64,000 nucleotides of DNA. It comes from Ophiobolus disseminans (lineage: Eukaryota > Ascomycota > Dothideomycetes > Pleosporales > Phaeosphaeriaceae). Every line of letters starts with the position of its first letter. The first letter of the stretch is position 1. The notes beneath the pieces are model-generated. The model was given only the letters and a program-made list of their open reading frames with translations, did not search any database and was not told the DNA's origin. The stretch spans positions 329,870 to 393,869 of the forward strand of contig MU006230.1 in NCBI GenBank assembly GCA_010093685.1. Direction: 5' to 3'. The translations under genes were made by a program, and so were the position numbers. Positions 36,601-48,149 of the stretch are shown in pieces.

Positions 36601-37317
36601 TGTGGCGTCGATTCGGACGCTTTGTTGCGCGCGAAGTTTGAAGATAGAACGGGATGCGAGTGAGAGACGGAGAAGCAGAGACACGGCGAAGGAAATGATA
36701 TTTCCACGGCGTCACTAGCTCACCCTTTGGGATGTGACGAAGAGAGGAACGTGCAGGGATTCGAGCACAAGTGTGGCTTCATTGATGGATCATCGACGTC
36801 ATTTGCACAACCACAAGCCGGAAGGTGCACTGTGTCGTGGCTGCTCCTCGAAATCGGTCCAGATTGTTGCTGCGATAAGCTTAGTGCCGTGGCGATCGGC
36901 AAGCTTGTTTTGCTGGCCTCCGACGATCCAATGAATTCTTCAAGTCTGTGTTGTCGCGCAATGTCTCAGCTGCCGTGCGCTCTGGGTTTTCAAATTGTCG
37001 CTACGGATGCAAAGAGTTTTGTCGTCGGGTTGCAATTGCCGTCATCTCCAGTTTCCTGCGCCACGATTCGTGGCTTGTGCCGACTGTCCGTACGCGCCTA
37101 CCACAGCCAAGGGGCTTTGACTCCGCGATCCGTCTTGGTGTCTGTCTGGAATATGATGCCTGTGTATTAGTTGAAGGACACCACAAAAGAAAAGAGTCGG
37201 AATGGATAAAAATCAAAAGTAAATCTGACGCAAGTCCTGAGAACGAACGACAAACTTTGGCATACAATGCTTGTTCCAGCTATATTCGGTCCGTTGATGT
37301 CAGGCATCGAGGCATCT
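36601..37317. other. Intergenic stretch
   Basis: It holds the PNS1 promoter and the 3' side of the PaxB-like gene. Short plus-strand frames here show no motifs. Confidence 0.5.
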
Positions 37318-38160
37318 TCAGTTTTTCATCGACTTCAGTTCCTTTTCCGATAGCCTCAACTGCTCCCTCTCTTTCCGATGCGCCCAGATATAAAAGAAGG
37401 GATACACGGTCTCCGGCAGTAGCGTAATAATCATTCCACCAACACTCCATGGATTCGCAACATACGACCAGTTTTCGGGGATATTGAGGTATCTCCAGAT
37501 GAAGACCAGAAACGCAGTAATGCATCCCAGATATCTCGTAATCCTACAACCTTCAGTTAGCATTCCTTCTCATTCCCGCCAGCAGCTTCACAAACGCGCA
37601 AAAATAACTCACCAAATCTCCAAACTCTGCCCCTTTGTATTCCCATTCCTCACCAAATAATAAACCTGCCCCCACCCAATCGGCAACTCCAAGTACAACC
37701 CGGTCCAAAACGCAGTCTTCTGCTCCCTCTCATCCGGCCACGCCCTTCCACACGCCCACAAAAACACCCCCCAAGCAGGAACCTGCCACATCAACTTCCC
37801 CATCGTGCGCCTCCTCTCTCCCTCGGGATACGCAAACCTCAGCGCCGTCCCCACAAACGTGATATCGAACAAAAACCACACGAAGAAACACGCCCGCTGC
37901 AAAGTCGTCGTCGTGCACACGTATGCGTAGTACATTTCGTATGCCATTGTCGCGCTGAGGAACTGCACCGTGCCCGCCAGGAAGCGGTCGCTGTAGGTGC
38001 GAATGGTGTAGAACATGTAGCATAGGGTATAGAGGATGCCGCAGGATATAATTAGGAAGTCGGTTATAAAGAAATAGGATTCTAGGGGTGAGAGGGCGAG
38101 GTCGGAGGATTGAGGGATTAGGTGGTAGGATTCAAATTGCTTGGAGAGTGCGAAGGGCAT
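37318..38160 (-). CDS. PaxB/Pyr4-like integral membrane protein, possible terpene cyclase
   Basis: Two exons, 37613-38160 and 37318-37543, joined in phase 2, give 257 residues with about seven membrane helices. The family-like pattern is visible. MAYEMYYAYV in helix 3 matches the conserved Glu-containing W/Y-E-x-x-Y position. FFVWFLFDITFV carries a conserved Asp. LVRNGNTKGQSLEIW|ITRYLG matches the L-x-R-G-x-T-x-G-x-S-x-x-I-W-x-x-R-x-L-G block of PaxB/AtmB/Pyr4 relatives. Those enzymes cyclise epoxidised prenyl chains in meroterpenoid and indole-diterpene pathways. Many family members are outside such pathways, and no prenyltransferase, oxygenase or GGPP synthase lies nearby, so the cyclase role is only a possibility. 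Confidence 0.7.
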
Positions 38161-38853
38161 GTTTGCGTCTAGAATTGTACAGGAATGCCAGGTGGGTTTG
38201 TGCGATATTGGTGACGGTGGTTGTAAAAGAAAAAAAATGGTAGAAGGAAAGTACACCACGTTTAGAAATGGAAAGTACGAGACAATATTCTAAGAAGGAG
38301 CACTCCGGCATTTTGGTTCAGTCGATCTGACGTGGATACCTCACCGCGCCGCTGACATGCCAAGCTTCCGCACAATCCCGAACGGGGCGGAGAATGCACT
38401 CGGAGGGTTCGGATGCGATGGAGACACTGAATCCGAGCTACATTTAGCCCTACAACGATTTTTGGACTTGTCGTGGTCGTAATACGTGACGTAATAGTTG
38501 ATGTTGCATATCCTGGCAGTTGTGGTTGTCATGAGAGGGTTATGGGATGTCACTATGCGCATTTCGGTCTGACGCGTCTAAGATAATGGATATGTTGCTC
38601 TGATGACTGGCCATTGAGGATACTTGAAATTCACACAATATGCTCACGAAATGTTGCTGATTGGTAGGATGGTTGTTTATGAGAAGACTGATGTGAAAGG
38701 CGTGGATTTGCTAAGCGAAAGTATGCTTTGCACCTAACTGCGACTTCGGCAGTACCATTTAGTATAGTTCTATTCTCCAATTGCTCTCTAAACAAGACCG
38801 TGCCGAACCCAATACAATCGTACGCCCATCCAAATATTAGCGTTGATGCCATG
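38161..38853. other. Intergenic stretch
   Basis: Promoter of the PaxB-like gene and downstream flank of the next minus-strand gene; no feature seen. Confidence 0.5.
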
Positions 38854-39671
38854 TTACTGCGCTTGAGACCACACTCGCACATCCAGATTAGAACAATGTT
38901 GGACAAGCCGCTTAAGGACCTGCTCGACAGGCTTCAGTGTTCTCGCAGGAATGGCTCCCTGGGGCTGCCAGTACCTATCTGAGAGCTCAAAGTGCAACGA
39001 TTGCAACATAGAACAATGCTTCGTAACGAAGGCGATGGAGCGGGCTAGCCTAACTAAATATCGGCATCTTTGTCTCCACGATATTCGCCATGGATGTGGC
39101 CGTTGGACGCTGTATTTTCCTTCCTGCATCCTCGCGAGGCGGATACGACGCATGAAGGTGAAAGATAAACAAGCCGGTCGCGTACGTTCAAATTTTGCTC
39201 TGTGGTCTGTTAGTGTGATGGAGACCAACGGACTGTGGATGTGAAATACTCACGGACCATTTGCGAACGGTGGTATTGAGTACATGTTATGCAAGTTGTT
39301 ATAGAATATCTTGTTGTTGCCCAGAGGATGCTCAAAAACTATTGAAGCCTTGTCAAAGAGGATATCCAACACTTCGTTCCGAATCCTGTGATTAATTTCA
39401 AGCAAAACTAGCTCGGGGTTGCCGCCATTTGCGAAGGAAATGGATCCATGTAGATAGCGTTGAGAAAGGGCTCAAAAGGCAACCGCTCGAAGCCTGACAG
39501 CTGTCGCTGCTTCGACAGTTGGTATGGGGTGGAATTCTCGGCCGTAAGCTCAGTAACTTGCGCAAGATTTTTACGAAAAGGTAGGGGCTGATCGTATCGC
39601 GGATCCGGGGTAAAGAAGGGTCGATGCATTGGAACAGGTAGGTTGCAGTCGGTGTCCATGGTGTTCGCCAT
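38854..39671 (-). pseudogene. Unknown fungal protein (F-box-like style), one-base frame break
   Basis: Exon 1 runs 39671 to 39254 and exon 2 39199 to 38854, with a 54-nt intron (GTGAGT...CACTAAC...CACAG). The start reads MANTMDTDCNLPVP and reaches GFERLPFEPFLNAIYM, an F-box/LPxEL-like opening. Near 39418-39422 the frame changes: after MAA the continuing coding sequence NPELVLLEINHRIRNEVLDI is one base out, so as written the frame ends at TAG 39408. One missing A in GCAACCCC would restore it, and the restored phase then matches the intron and exon 2 exactly. Exon 2 is basic (RRIRLARMQEGKYS). Function unknown. Confidence 0.6.
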
Positions 39672-40006
39672 TATGATTGCGGATAGGTTGAGAAAGGTTG
39701 ACAGGCTAGTAGAGCGATAATGCAGGTGTGGTATAGTATAATGAGGAGGAGGTGGCGACGAGAGTAAAAGATTTGTGCTCATGCTTGTGTTTCTGGAGGT
39801 TGATGGGGGTATGGGTGCCTCGTAATCACCCCAACGGTACATCGGTGATCATCACCATTCCCAGCTTGCATTTGTGGATTATTGAAATTTCGTATCTGAT
39901 GAGCAGCTCAACTTCCTGCGACCTTATCAAGCTTATGTTGAAACGTGCTGACGCAGCGACCAAGACGTCGTTGGGATGGGGACAAGCCTGCGGCTAGTTA
40001 CCACGT
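39672..40006. other. Short intergenic stretch
   Basis: 335 bp between two minus-strand genes; no feature seen. Confidence 0.5.
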
Positions 40007-41890
40007 TCAATTGGCGGCTTCGAAGGGTTCGGGTCCCATATCACAGTCAATGCAACGTAAGACTGCCGCAATCGCTATGAGGGTAGACGCTGTAGGCCTT
40101 GAAGTGGAGGTCTTGGATATCATTCTGGGTATCATGTCAAGCATCTCTTTGGGGATTTTGTCGGGATGAAGATCCCAGCTCGGTGCAAAGGCATAGTGTT
40201 CCACCAATCCGTAATACCACTGTCTTACCACACCTATGTTGGCATAGAACGATGAGTTGGCAGACGCAGCTTTGCGTACATCCAGCAGTCGCTGTCGCCC
40301 GTCGTGGGCACCGTCGATTCTGAAACAAGACGAAAGAGTAGCCATCATCTCCATGAACACACAACCTAATGAGAAGATATCTGCACTAAAGCCTCTCGTG
40401 TCCTGATGCACTACTTCAGGAGCAGCGTAAGTTCGAGTGAACGAGGTTGGCGAATCGGTTTCGGCATCCGCCGCTGATGTGTATGCTCTCGCAATACCGA
40501 AATCAGCCACGTATATCCGGTAACTGTTGCCATATCTCAGCCGGACAAGCAAATTCTTCGGCTTGATATCCATATGCTTCACCTTCTGCGAATGAATGAA
40601 GTAAATGGCATTGGATAGACAGCCCAGGAAGATGATCAGGCTTTTTGCACGCAATTTCAGTTCCGATCCTCTTTGTGCATCGTCACACAGGTCATCCATA
40701 TATTTGTCAAGGTCCCATTCAGTCGCAGGATAGACGAGGATAGCCAGCTCTTTCTTGAACGTGTATGTGCCAACTACTCGCACGACATGCAAATGTTGCA
40801 GTCGTTGCAAATGTTCAACCTCGACAATAGCATCCTCTTTTTTCAGTCGTCGGTTGCAAGTAATCTTCTTCCGTGCAAGCAGAATTCTGCGGCATCGAAC
40901 GCTGTCTACAACAGCTGTCTGACTGTGACCTAACGTTCTTTCGTATTTCAATGGAATGTCCTCCTCCTCATCGGGGCTGTACTCGATATGCTGCCCCCTC
41001 CCTGACCAGTCAAATTCTTCCAAGGGAGATAGCAGAATTCCCCTCCCATGCAGGTGTTTCAACCACTCAGTACTAAAAACCGGATCCGGTATTGCAACGT
41101 TCGAGGTATTGTATCGGTCAAAGAAATCAGTGATAGATGTACTGATGTCTTTGCGCAACATTGATCTCAGGGACTCTTCGCCCAAGTCGAGTATCATGCT
41201 TGTGGATACTTCGATCAGCTGGTCGATGATGTCATCAACTAGCACTTTGACCTCCTTTGACCGGCGTGACATGGGAACCGACTCTTCTGTCATGCGTTTG
41301 AGTGGCAAGAGCCCTTTTCGAATGATGTCCTTACGCTTTGACTGTGTCTGCTCTTGTTCTGTCATCGAAGTAGCAAGTTGTGTCAGACTCCCCGCCAGAA
41401 TGGTGTTGATAAGCTCGTCATAGGCTTGAGTAATTGTCTTGAATTGCTCGTCGTGGGCTCGACTGACTGTCTTGATTTGCCGCTCTGCACGCATTGCGTC
41501 CATTTGCCATGTTGAATGCGAGACACTTGATGCAGTTGTGTAACTAGCGAGGCTCGATTGAGCCGTCCGGAAGCTCCTTGGACTGGCGAGACCAAGTGAA
41601 CCCTTCTTCAGGGAGGTCAACGGAGATCTAGGACTGCCCCGGTTGCTCATCGACTCGAAGAAGCTTGACTTCGGCATGCTAGTACCGTATAGACTAGCCA
41701 TTACATCGGGGTCCTGTGAAGTGACGAGGTCTCCCAGCTCGTCGTTCTCGGAGTCCCACTCATTGTCTATTTTTTCGCGCCCCTCCTCCACTAAATCCGA
41801 CCAATCTTCGAGATCGCGGTCAAAACTCATACTAGGGTAAGAATCGGAGGTAGGTGAGCCAGCATTCGAAGTTGTCTTATCGGTACTCAT
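40007..41890 (-). CDS. Divergent protein kinase-like protein
   Basis: Single exon of 627 residues. The first 300 residues are Ser-rich with a helical stretch. The kinase domain then starts at YERTLGHSQTAVVDSV, where the glycine loop is poor. It continues with ARKKI (candidate ATP Lys), VRVVGTYTF, KHMDIKPKNLLV in place of HRD, VADFGIARAY, and TYAAPEVVHQDTRGFSADIFSLGCVFMEM. The Asp of the catalytic loop and the DFG Asp are kept, so activity is possible, but the HRD Arg is Met and the glycine loop lacks most glycines. The pattern fits a lineage-expanded group of ascomycete kinases of unknown role. Confidence 0.85.
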   Translation of the reverse strand: MSTDKTTSNAGSPTSDSYPSMSFDRDLEDWSDLVEEGREKIDNEWDSENDELGDLVTSQDPDVMASLYGTSMPKSSFFESMSNRGSPRSPLTSLKKGSLGLASPRSFRTAQSSLASYTTASSVSHSTWQMDAMRAERQIKTVSRAHDEQFKTITQAYDELINTILAGSLTQLATSMTEQEQTQSKRKDIIRKGLLPLKRMTEESVPMSRRSKEVKVLVDDIIDQLIEVSTSMILDLGEESLRSMLRKDISTSITDFFDRYNTSNVAIPDPVFSTEWLKHLHGRGILLSPLEEFDWSGRGQHIEYSPDEEEDIPLKYERTLGHSQTAVVDSVRCRRILLARKKITCNRRLKKEDAIVEVEHLQRLQHLHVVRVVGTYTFKKELAILVYPATEWDLDKYMDDLCDDAQRGSELKLRAKSLIIFLGCLSNAIYFIHSQKVKHMDIKPKNLLVRLRYGNSYRIYVADFGIARAYTSAADAETDSPTSFTRTYAAPEVVHQDTRGFSADIFSLGCVFMEMMATLSSCFRIDGAHDGRQRLLDVRKAASANSSFYANIGVVRQWYYGLVEHYAFAPSWDLHPDKIPKEMLDMIPRMISKTSTSRPTASTLIAIAAVLRCIDCDMGPEPFEAAN

Positions 41891-42976
41891 TGATCCCTTG
41901 TGCCCGAAATGGAATGTTCGTACAGCCTCGTGTAGGCTATGACTGTCTTCACTTTCGGCTGCGATTTTGGCGCGAAGATACTATCCCGCAATTTGCTGGC
42001 TGTCGTGGTATGTTGTTTTGGCCGACTGCGGTGTATTCAATGGTAATTTGATCCTTGTCTCGATGAGTGATGTGTAGTTTAGCAAGTAGTTCTCTCCTGA
42101 ACTCCATCCGAATCCGCGAGAAAAGCGTCAATCGTCAAGTTTAGCGCTCGCACGCAAGTGAATTCGAGACGTCCGGGTCCTACGTGCTAAGTTGTGTAGT
42201 TGCGGTCGAAGGTTCAGAGTCATGACCTCCTGGAAGGCTTGTTGTTAACTAGGCTGTCTTTGTAAAGGTGGTGGAGTGTCCTGGCCCGTGCTTACGCACG
42301 CCGTTAGCTGCAGGTGTGGCTGCAACAGCTTGCACGTGACGATTGACATGAGGTTGTACGGCATTGATGCTGCGACAAAGTTCGTTGTAGGAGATTTGTG
42401 GAAGGAGCGGCGATGTCATCGACGATGGACTAGCTGGGTAGTGTACCACCGTACCTACCTTGCACGACCCTAAGAGCCGATCTCATTCCGAAATTTTCAC
42501 CAGTACCTTCGACATCCACATGCTTCCTCGGCAGAGGCACATCGACGCAGAGATCTGTGCATCTCGCGACTCTCGTGCTGATGCAGGACCCTTGCATAGA
42601 TCTGTTGATTCGCGAGGCACGCAGCAAACGCGTCCACACCTGATCATCTACGTGGCGATAAAGGAGTCGACACCACCCACATTGATATACAACATGAGCG
42701 TCGACAACGATGTTGCGATGACTGAGACAGTTACGAAACAGAATCCTGAGGCGACAGGAAAGATGTGGAATCATGAAAGCTTACTGACTGCGATACATTA
42801 ACTCCGTAACATTCGCCAATCCCGGTGGCACAACATACGACCACGGCGACACGCGTCTAGACGTTGCTTGCTGCCTGTGCGGCGAAGCTAGGTGGATGTA
42901 TATGTATCCACAACTTCCTGCACGCCGAAAACTCCATCGCTAAACAGGACAACCCAAACTGAACACCATCAAACAT
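41891..42976. other. Intergenic stretch
   Basis: Kinase promoter and 3' flank of the next gene. Several short frames but no motif. Confidence 0.5.
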
Positions 42977-44270
42977 TCAACTCAACGCCGCCCGAAAATC
43001 AACATCCTCGGAGAAGAAGAAGTTCTCGACACTCTTGACAGTGCGAATGAATCCCCTGTAGGCAGGGTCTGCTTTAGGCAGAAGCTCTTGTGGCTCGTCT
43101 ACTAGCGTCCTCGCATCTTCCAAATCGAGAGATGCCTACTGGAATCAGCCGTTGTTCAAAACTCGTACAAGTAATGTCAACACTTACTGGTGGATACGAG
43201 GAACGTTCTCGTCCTGGGAAGGTCCAGGATCGATCCGGCGTCTGAACCGGCTCCTTCATGTCTTTAAACATTATCTCGACCAGAGCCCTGCTTGAAGGGA
43301 GGCCACCGACGATAATATCACCCGACCGCGATTGCTCCGGACTGTCTGCCACCTGTGTCTTCCCATCCCATTCATCGGTCTGTGTCGTGGGCGCGCAGTT
43401 GCTGCTCCCGGGATCCGGCATCAGCAACTGCAGCGGCTCGATTGCCAGCCCAAGCTCTGCATCGATATGATCATCCCTCACGCTGGGAATCATTGGTGTA
43501 GGCGGTCCCATGCCTAGGACATTATGGCCTATCTCTGCAGCGTCTGGCACTGGCCTCGCAGATTGCCCGCACGCATCGCTTGGTGTGACTACCACCAGTG
43601 GCAACGAAGCACACGGCGGCCCCACTCCATCCCCGACGTGTGTAGCAGAACTTTGGCTTCCTGCCTGTTGGCGATCGGTGGCCGTGGGGTTCAGAGAACC
43701 GAACTCACTGAGAGTGCCGAAGCAGGCTGAGTCACGGAGGTTGTGTAGGAAAGCGTGCGAGGAGCTGCGAGGCATGGGTACGGGAAGTTGTAGCCGTGAG
43801 GCTGTCATCCCATACCCAGTGTAGCGATCTCGGCCTGGGCCGAAATGATGAGGCAGCAAATCGTGTCTTGGCCGCTGTGGGGTTCGATGAGTTATCGAGA
43901 AGCTGGGTCCGTGCCGACCGTTGGCACGATCGTTCGCGTGCCCGCCGCCGTTACGCCCGTGATGGGAAGTGCGGCAGTCGGTCGACTTAACGCGTCCATC
44001 TCGCAGGACACAGCCTTGCGTATGAGACTGTGAGGGACCGTTTGCGCCGCATACTCTTATCTGTGCCTGAGTATGTTCTCGTTTCTCACGCTGACCGACC
44101 ATCTTCTGATGAATCGGGTGCCAAAATATCCGTCGTCGTTCGTTGCGCGGTGGCCTCTCTGCGGCGGAGCTGGCGAACACGGGCTCCTGGTCCGGCAGCG
44201 GCGCAGGCGGCGTGGTTGTGACGTCTGTCTGGGTCGTTGCATCCTTCATGATCGAACTGGTGCTTGCCAT
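42977..44270 (-). CDS. Hypothetical disordered protein
   Basis: Two exons, 43188-44270 and 42977-43135, joined by a 52-nt intron (GTAAGT...CCAGTAG), phase 0, 413 residues. The reading is supported by a well-behaved second exon: LDLEDARTLVDEPQELLPKADPAYRGF, then VKSVENFFFSEDVDF (shown in parts). The N-terminal two thirds are low-complexity, rich in Arg, His, Pro and Ser, with GPPTPMIPSVRDDHID and DIIVGGLPSSRALVEIMF the most ordered parts. I do not recognise a domain. Confidence 0.65.
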
Positions 44271-46237
44271 TTCGGTTGCAGCTCGATAGCGCTGGGATGG
44301 AAGCTTGAAGAGTTGGCGTCTGTGACAAGCTCGTATTAGCTTCCAGCGTGCCTCGACGACTCGAAGTAAGTGGAGGTCACCTTCAAGATGAAGAGAGAAC
44401 GGCGGTAGTGGTCGTGGTTGTTTCAGGAGAGATCAAAAACGAGTCTCTTGTCGAGGTTGCCTGCAGTGTCTAGAGTTGTGATGGGCTTCGTTGCTGACTC
44501 CCGTTACAGTCGAGTGACCACCGACGATCTTTGTATAAACCCCCGGCTGCCTGCGCCTCAACGCTCCACGCCAATCGTGCAGGAACACGGCTGATACTCC
44601 GTAGCGCACCACAACTTCTAAGTGACCACGACAACTACGCAGTGAACACGAGCGCACATGAATCTTTCGGCCCGCTTCCAACAATTGCACACTTGCGAAT
44701 CATTGCGCTAGCAATTGCAGCTCAAGAGTGCAGCGCTGGCATCATCCAAATCGGACGCATTGCTGCTGACTACAAGCAGCACCATGTGCGAAGTGTAGTG
44801 GCTAAGCCAGCCCCCATTGCTCTACAAAAGTACACAATGAGCTCATTACAATGTTACCTAGAGTCATCGACCAGTGCAACACTTAAACTGCGCCAGAGAT
44901 ATTACCATCCAGGACGAATGTAGCTTCGCATCGCACCGGTTGCTGCATCCGCTTTCCCCATCTCAAGCTACCACACACTGCGACATGCTTGGTCGCGCGG
45001 CGCGTTACTCTGCTGGAGCTTCCCTGCGCCGCTGATGACACAAGTTGTGGGACAGCAAACCGTAGCTCAAGGCAGCTTCTTCCGGCCGCGGCGACACCAC
45101 TAGCAGTCAGGGAATCTCACTACGTGCAACGCGCTAGAATCTGTATTCTCCAGGATATCTTCCAGATGGAGCAAACTTTGATCTCGCTCGCCACAATCCG
45201 CTTCCCCGACGCAGCTGTTCCTGAGCGCACGAGTCATGAGTCCGCCGTGCATTGTGTATGACTATGGTCATGACAGCTGCGTGCGTAAACAGAGAACACA
45301 AGAGCACACAGCTCGTAACGAAGTAAATCTTCCGCCCTTTCCCCGGGACGACACCCTCATTCGGCTCAATCCGGGGAGTAACTCAACGATCATCACACAA
45401 GCTGCGACGCTGTCGTCGCTTTTAACACGATACCGCGACACCATTTATAAAAGTTGCTGCCTGAATTTGTGTATGGGACCCGCAGGATCAACATTGCTCA
45501 GTCGTCAAATATTGGTGCAAGAGTACAATGAGGCTTATCGTGAGGACCCCAATCTTTCATTGACCCGGATCTTGAACCACAGGAGTATTCAAACTATAAT
45601 TGTGTTACCTAGCAAGCGTAAAACTGGGCGCTAAAGTGTCGGTCTTCATCATGCCCGGTGATCGCTGCATGCTCGATAGTGCGCACGGAACATCGATCCA
45701 AGCCAAGCAACGGCTTCTCCCACAGCCTTGGAAGCGAGCAGTTCGGCAGATGTGATCCCCATATGATCGTCCCGGCACATTTTGACACAAGCCTGACAAT
45801 TGATCATTTTCAAGCTCCACAGCCATTCGCACGCATTGACCAATCATCTCGTATGGCCTCAGGCGGGGATCTCAAAGCAGCCCTGCGAACTTGGTCCGGC
45901 ATCCTGGTAGGTATCAACATACCCTGTCGATTGCGCTGTTAGCCACGATACCCTTGAAATAAAGCAATTGCCCTTGACATAATCTTGATTCATTATTTTG
46001 AAGAGCGAAACCATTTCCGAGACCTTAGAACACTAGAAGTACACATGCTCGTAGATATGGGTATAAAACGCGCGAGTCCACAATGAAAACACCTTGATGC
46101 ATGCCTCCCCATGGGAAATTCCATCGACACTCGTGACATGTCCATTACCTCATAAGATCGTAAGCATCAACATAAACACCATAAGCGTTGCGAGACCGCA
46201 ACTATTGTTGCCCCACTTCTCTGTCACCATCCACACA
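44271..46237. other. 1.97-kb intergenic stretch
   Basis: Between two minus-strand genes; short plus-strand frames at 44531-44923 and 45236-45634 lack motifs and introns. A TATA-like TATAAAA on the plus strand sits near 46070 but no gene follows it. Confidence 0.45.
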
Positions 46238-47857
46238 TCAAGTCTTCTTCCTCCTTGGGCTCTCGCTAGGCCTCGGGCTCCTAGGCACCAGGCCCTCGCC
46301 CTGCGCCTTCATCTTGTTCATCGCATCTTCGACCTGATTTTGTTTCTTGTTGACATGCTCGTGTCGCTTCTCAATCTCGTCCTCGAAGCCCTGAGCGAGC
46401 TTGCGCTTCTTCTGTCGCGCTTCCTTGGTGCGGGTGATAATGCTGCTGAACTGATCGAGGAACCAGTCACCGGCGTCTTCCCACTCAGTGGTAGGTAAAG
46501 AATGAAAGAATTCGACTTGCTTTGCTGGCTCGAGGTTCTTTTGGACATGCTCGAGGCGTTCGACAAGCGGCGTCTGGAGCATGTCATCGGAGAGTGGCTG
46601 GTCAGGTGCACGCGGGTCGGTGTCGAAACTCTCGTTCTTCAATTGATCATAGTGCATTTTGTGAAGAATCTCGAGATCGTAGTCGCCATATGGGTGAGCT
46701 GGTATCTGCTCATCTCGCGGCTGTGCTACTTGCTGCGGCTGAATGATTGGTACTTCTTTGGTGCGAGCGGTCTGCGGATGCTCAACCGAGATGCGAACTT
46801 GAGGATGTATCATGCCCTGAGATCGTTTTGGTGGTGGTTGCGGGATGTTTACCTGAGGTTGATGAGGTTGCTGGAAGGCTACGTGATGGTTCGGGTGTGC
46901 TTGTGGGTTGGGTGATTTGGGCTGAAAGACCTCGCGATTTGCTTGTGAATATGAAGGTAGTTGGCTCGACGGCAAGGGTGCAGCATTGCCCTGGTGACTG
47001 TTTGCGGGTAATTGGCCAAGGTTGTTCGCACGTTGCTGATTCCGGAGGGCTGCTGACTGATTGAAAATTGCGTAGTCTCTGTTCATAGTCCGATTGACGG
47101 CGGGTGCCATAGGTCCACGATGCATAGAGGGTGGAGTCAGTGGTCGATGTCCGTTAATGGCATGACGTTGTGGAGATGGAGACACCTGTCCTTCATCGTC
47201 GTAATACTCAGATGGCGGCTCCTGGTCTCTATGCACTTCACTGGGATCGCCTTCGGTGGTGGTGGGATACGAATCACCATCGATAGTGCGGAATCTGCCT
47301 GGCTGGTTTTGTTGCAGGTAGGCAAAGGCTTCGGACCGACTCAAATGCAACTGATTTTGCTGTGTGAGATAATCAACGTCTTGCTGCGTAAACACCGGCT
47401 CGTTGTTGTACTCGTTGTCGTACTCATCCTCGCCTTCCTCGACATCCGACTCTTCTTCGTCGCTTTTGGCTTCACTCCCAAGGTCCACAATTTGGTCAGG
47501 TTGAGGGTAGGGTTGCTGATGGCCTTGCTGGCTGTCTTCAACCTTGACGACAGGTTGATTTACTGTAGTGTCAATGCTATCCCCGTCAGTGTCGTATAGG
47601 TCACGTTTCTGGCGTGGGCCCGAAATGCCGCGGTGGGGCGCGTGTTGAATAGCAGCGGAAGTGTTTTGGACATTGCCAAGACCTCGAGAAGGTATGCCCG
47701 AGGGTACCTGAGCTGAATGGGATTGTCGACTGGAAGGCCTGTGCTTCGTTGATACCTTCGCGTTCGCAGCAATGGCTTGCCGATTAGAAGTCTTTTGGGC
47801 ATCCTGGGCGTTTGGTGGGCCATCTACGCCGCCGTGATTCTTAACGAAGCGCTGCAT
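46238..47857 (-). CDS. Ecm11-domain protein
   Basis: Single exon from ATG 47857 (MQRFVKNHGG), 539 residues. The first 400 residues are disordered, rich in Gln, Pro, Asn and acidic runs (SDEEESDVEEGEDEYDNEY). The C-terminus has the Ecm11 domain pattern: YDLEILHKMHYDQLKNESFD, VEFFHSLPTTEWEDAGDWFL, DQFSSIITRTKEARQKKR and FEDEIEKRHEHV. Yeast Ecm11 is a central-element protein of the meiotic synaptonemal complex; filamentous fungi keep the domain in larger proteins whose role is less clear. The domain call is from memory of the family pattern. Confidence 0.75.
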   Translation of the reverse strand: MQRFVKNHGGVDGPPNAQDAQKTSNRQAIAANAKVSTKHRPSSRQSHSAQVPSGIPSRGLGNVQNTSAAIQHAPHRGISGPRQKRDLYDTDGDSIDTTVNQPVVKVEDSQQGHQQPYPQPDQIVDLGSEAKSDEEESDVEEGEDEYDNEYNNEPVFTQQDVDYLTQQNQLHLSRSEAFAYLQQNQPGRFRTIDGDSYPTTTEGDPSEVHRDQEPPSEYYDDEGQVSPSPQRHAINGHRPLTPPSMHRGPMAPAVNRTMNRDYAIFNQSAALRNQQRANNLGQLPANSHQGNAAPLPSSQLPSYSQANREVFQPKSPNPQAHPNHHVAFQQPHQPQVNIPQPPPKRSQGMIHPQVRISVEHPQTARTKEVPIIQPQQVAQPRDEQIPAHPYGDYDLEILHKMHYDQLKNESFDTDPRAPDQPLSDDMLQTPLVERLEHVQKNLEPAKQVEFFHSLPTTEWEDAGDWFLDQFSSIITRTKEARQKKRKLAQGFEDEIEKRHEHVNKKQNQVEDAMNKMKAQGEGLVPRSPRPSESPRRKKT

Positions 47858-48149
47858 CGTCGGGCGGTGCAGGTTGCATATGAAGGGGAGACTCAAGTGA
47901 CGCGTTCTCCGTCACTTGTCAAGAGAGTTTGGTGTCGTGAGGTGAGAGACGAAAGGTGAGTGTTGAAGCTCGAAAGGGAAAGCGCGGTCGTGTTTGACGT
48001 TAGCCACTTTGAGAATGGCCTCGGCTCAAGTCCCTGTCAAACCAGCAGCGCGATGACGATATCTTATCTCCGTGCGCGGTGGCTTCCTTTACCCATCGTG
48101 AAACGACTTGCTCTTCCTTGACTTCAAATCTGAGTCTACGTCAGGAACA

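Noticed and set aside
46094..47599. Plus-strand frames opposite the Ecm11-domain gene
   Set aside because: Shadows of a long Gln/Pro/Asp-rich coding sequence.
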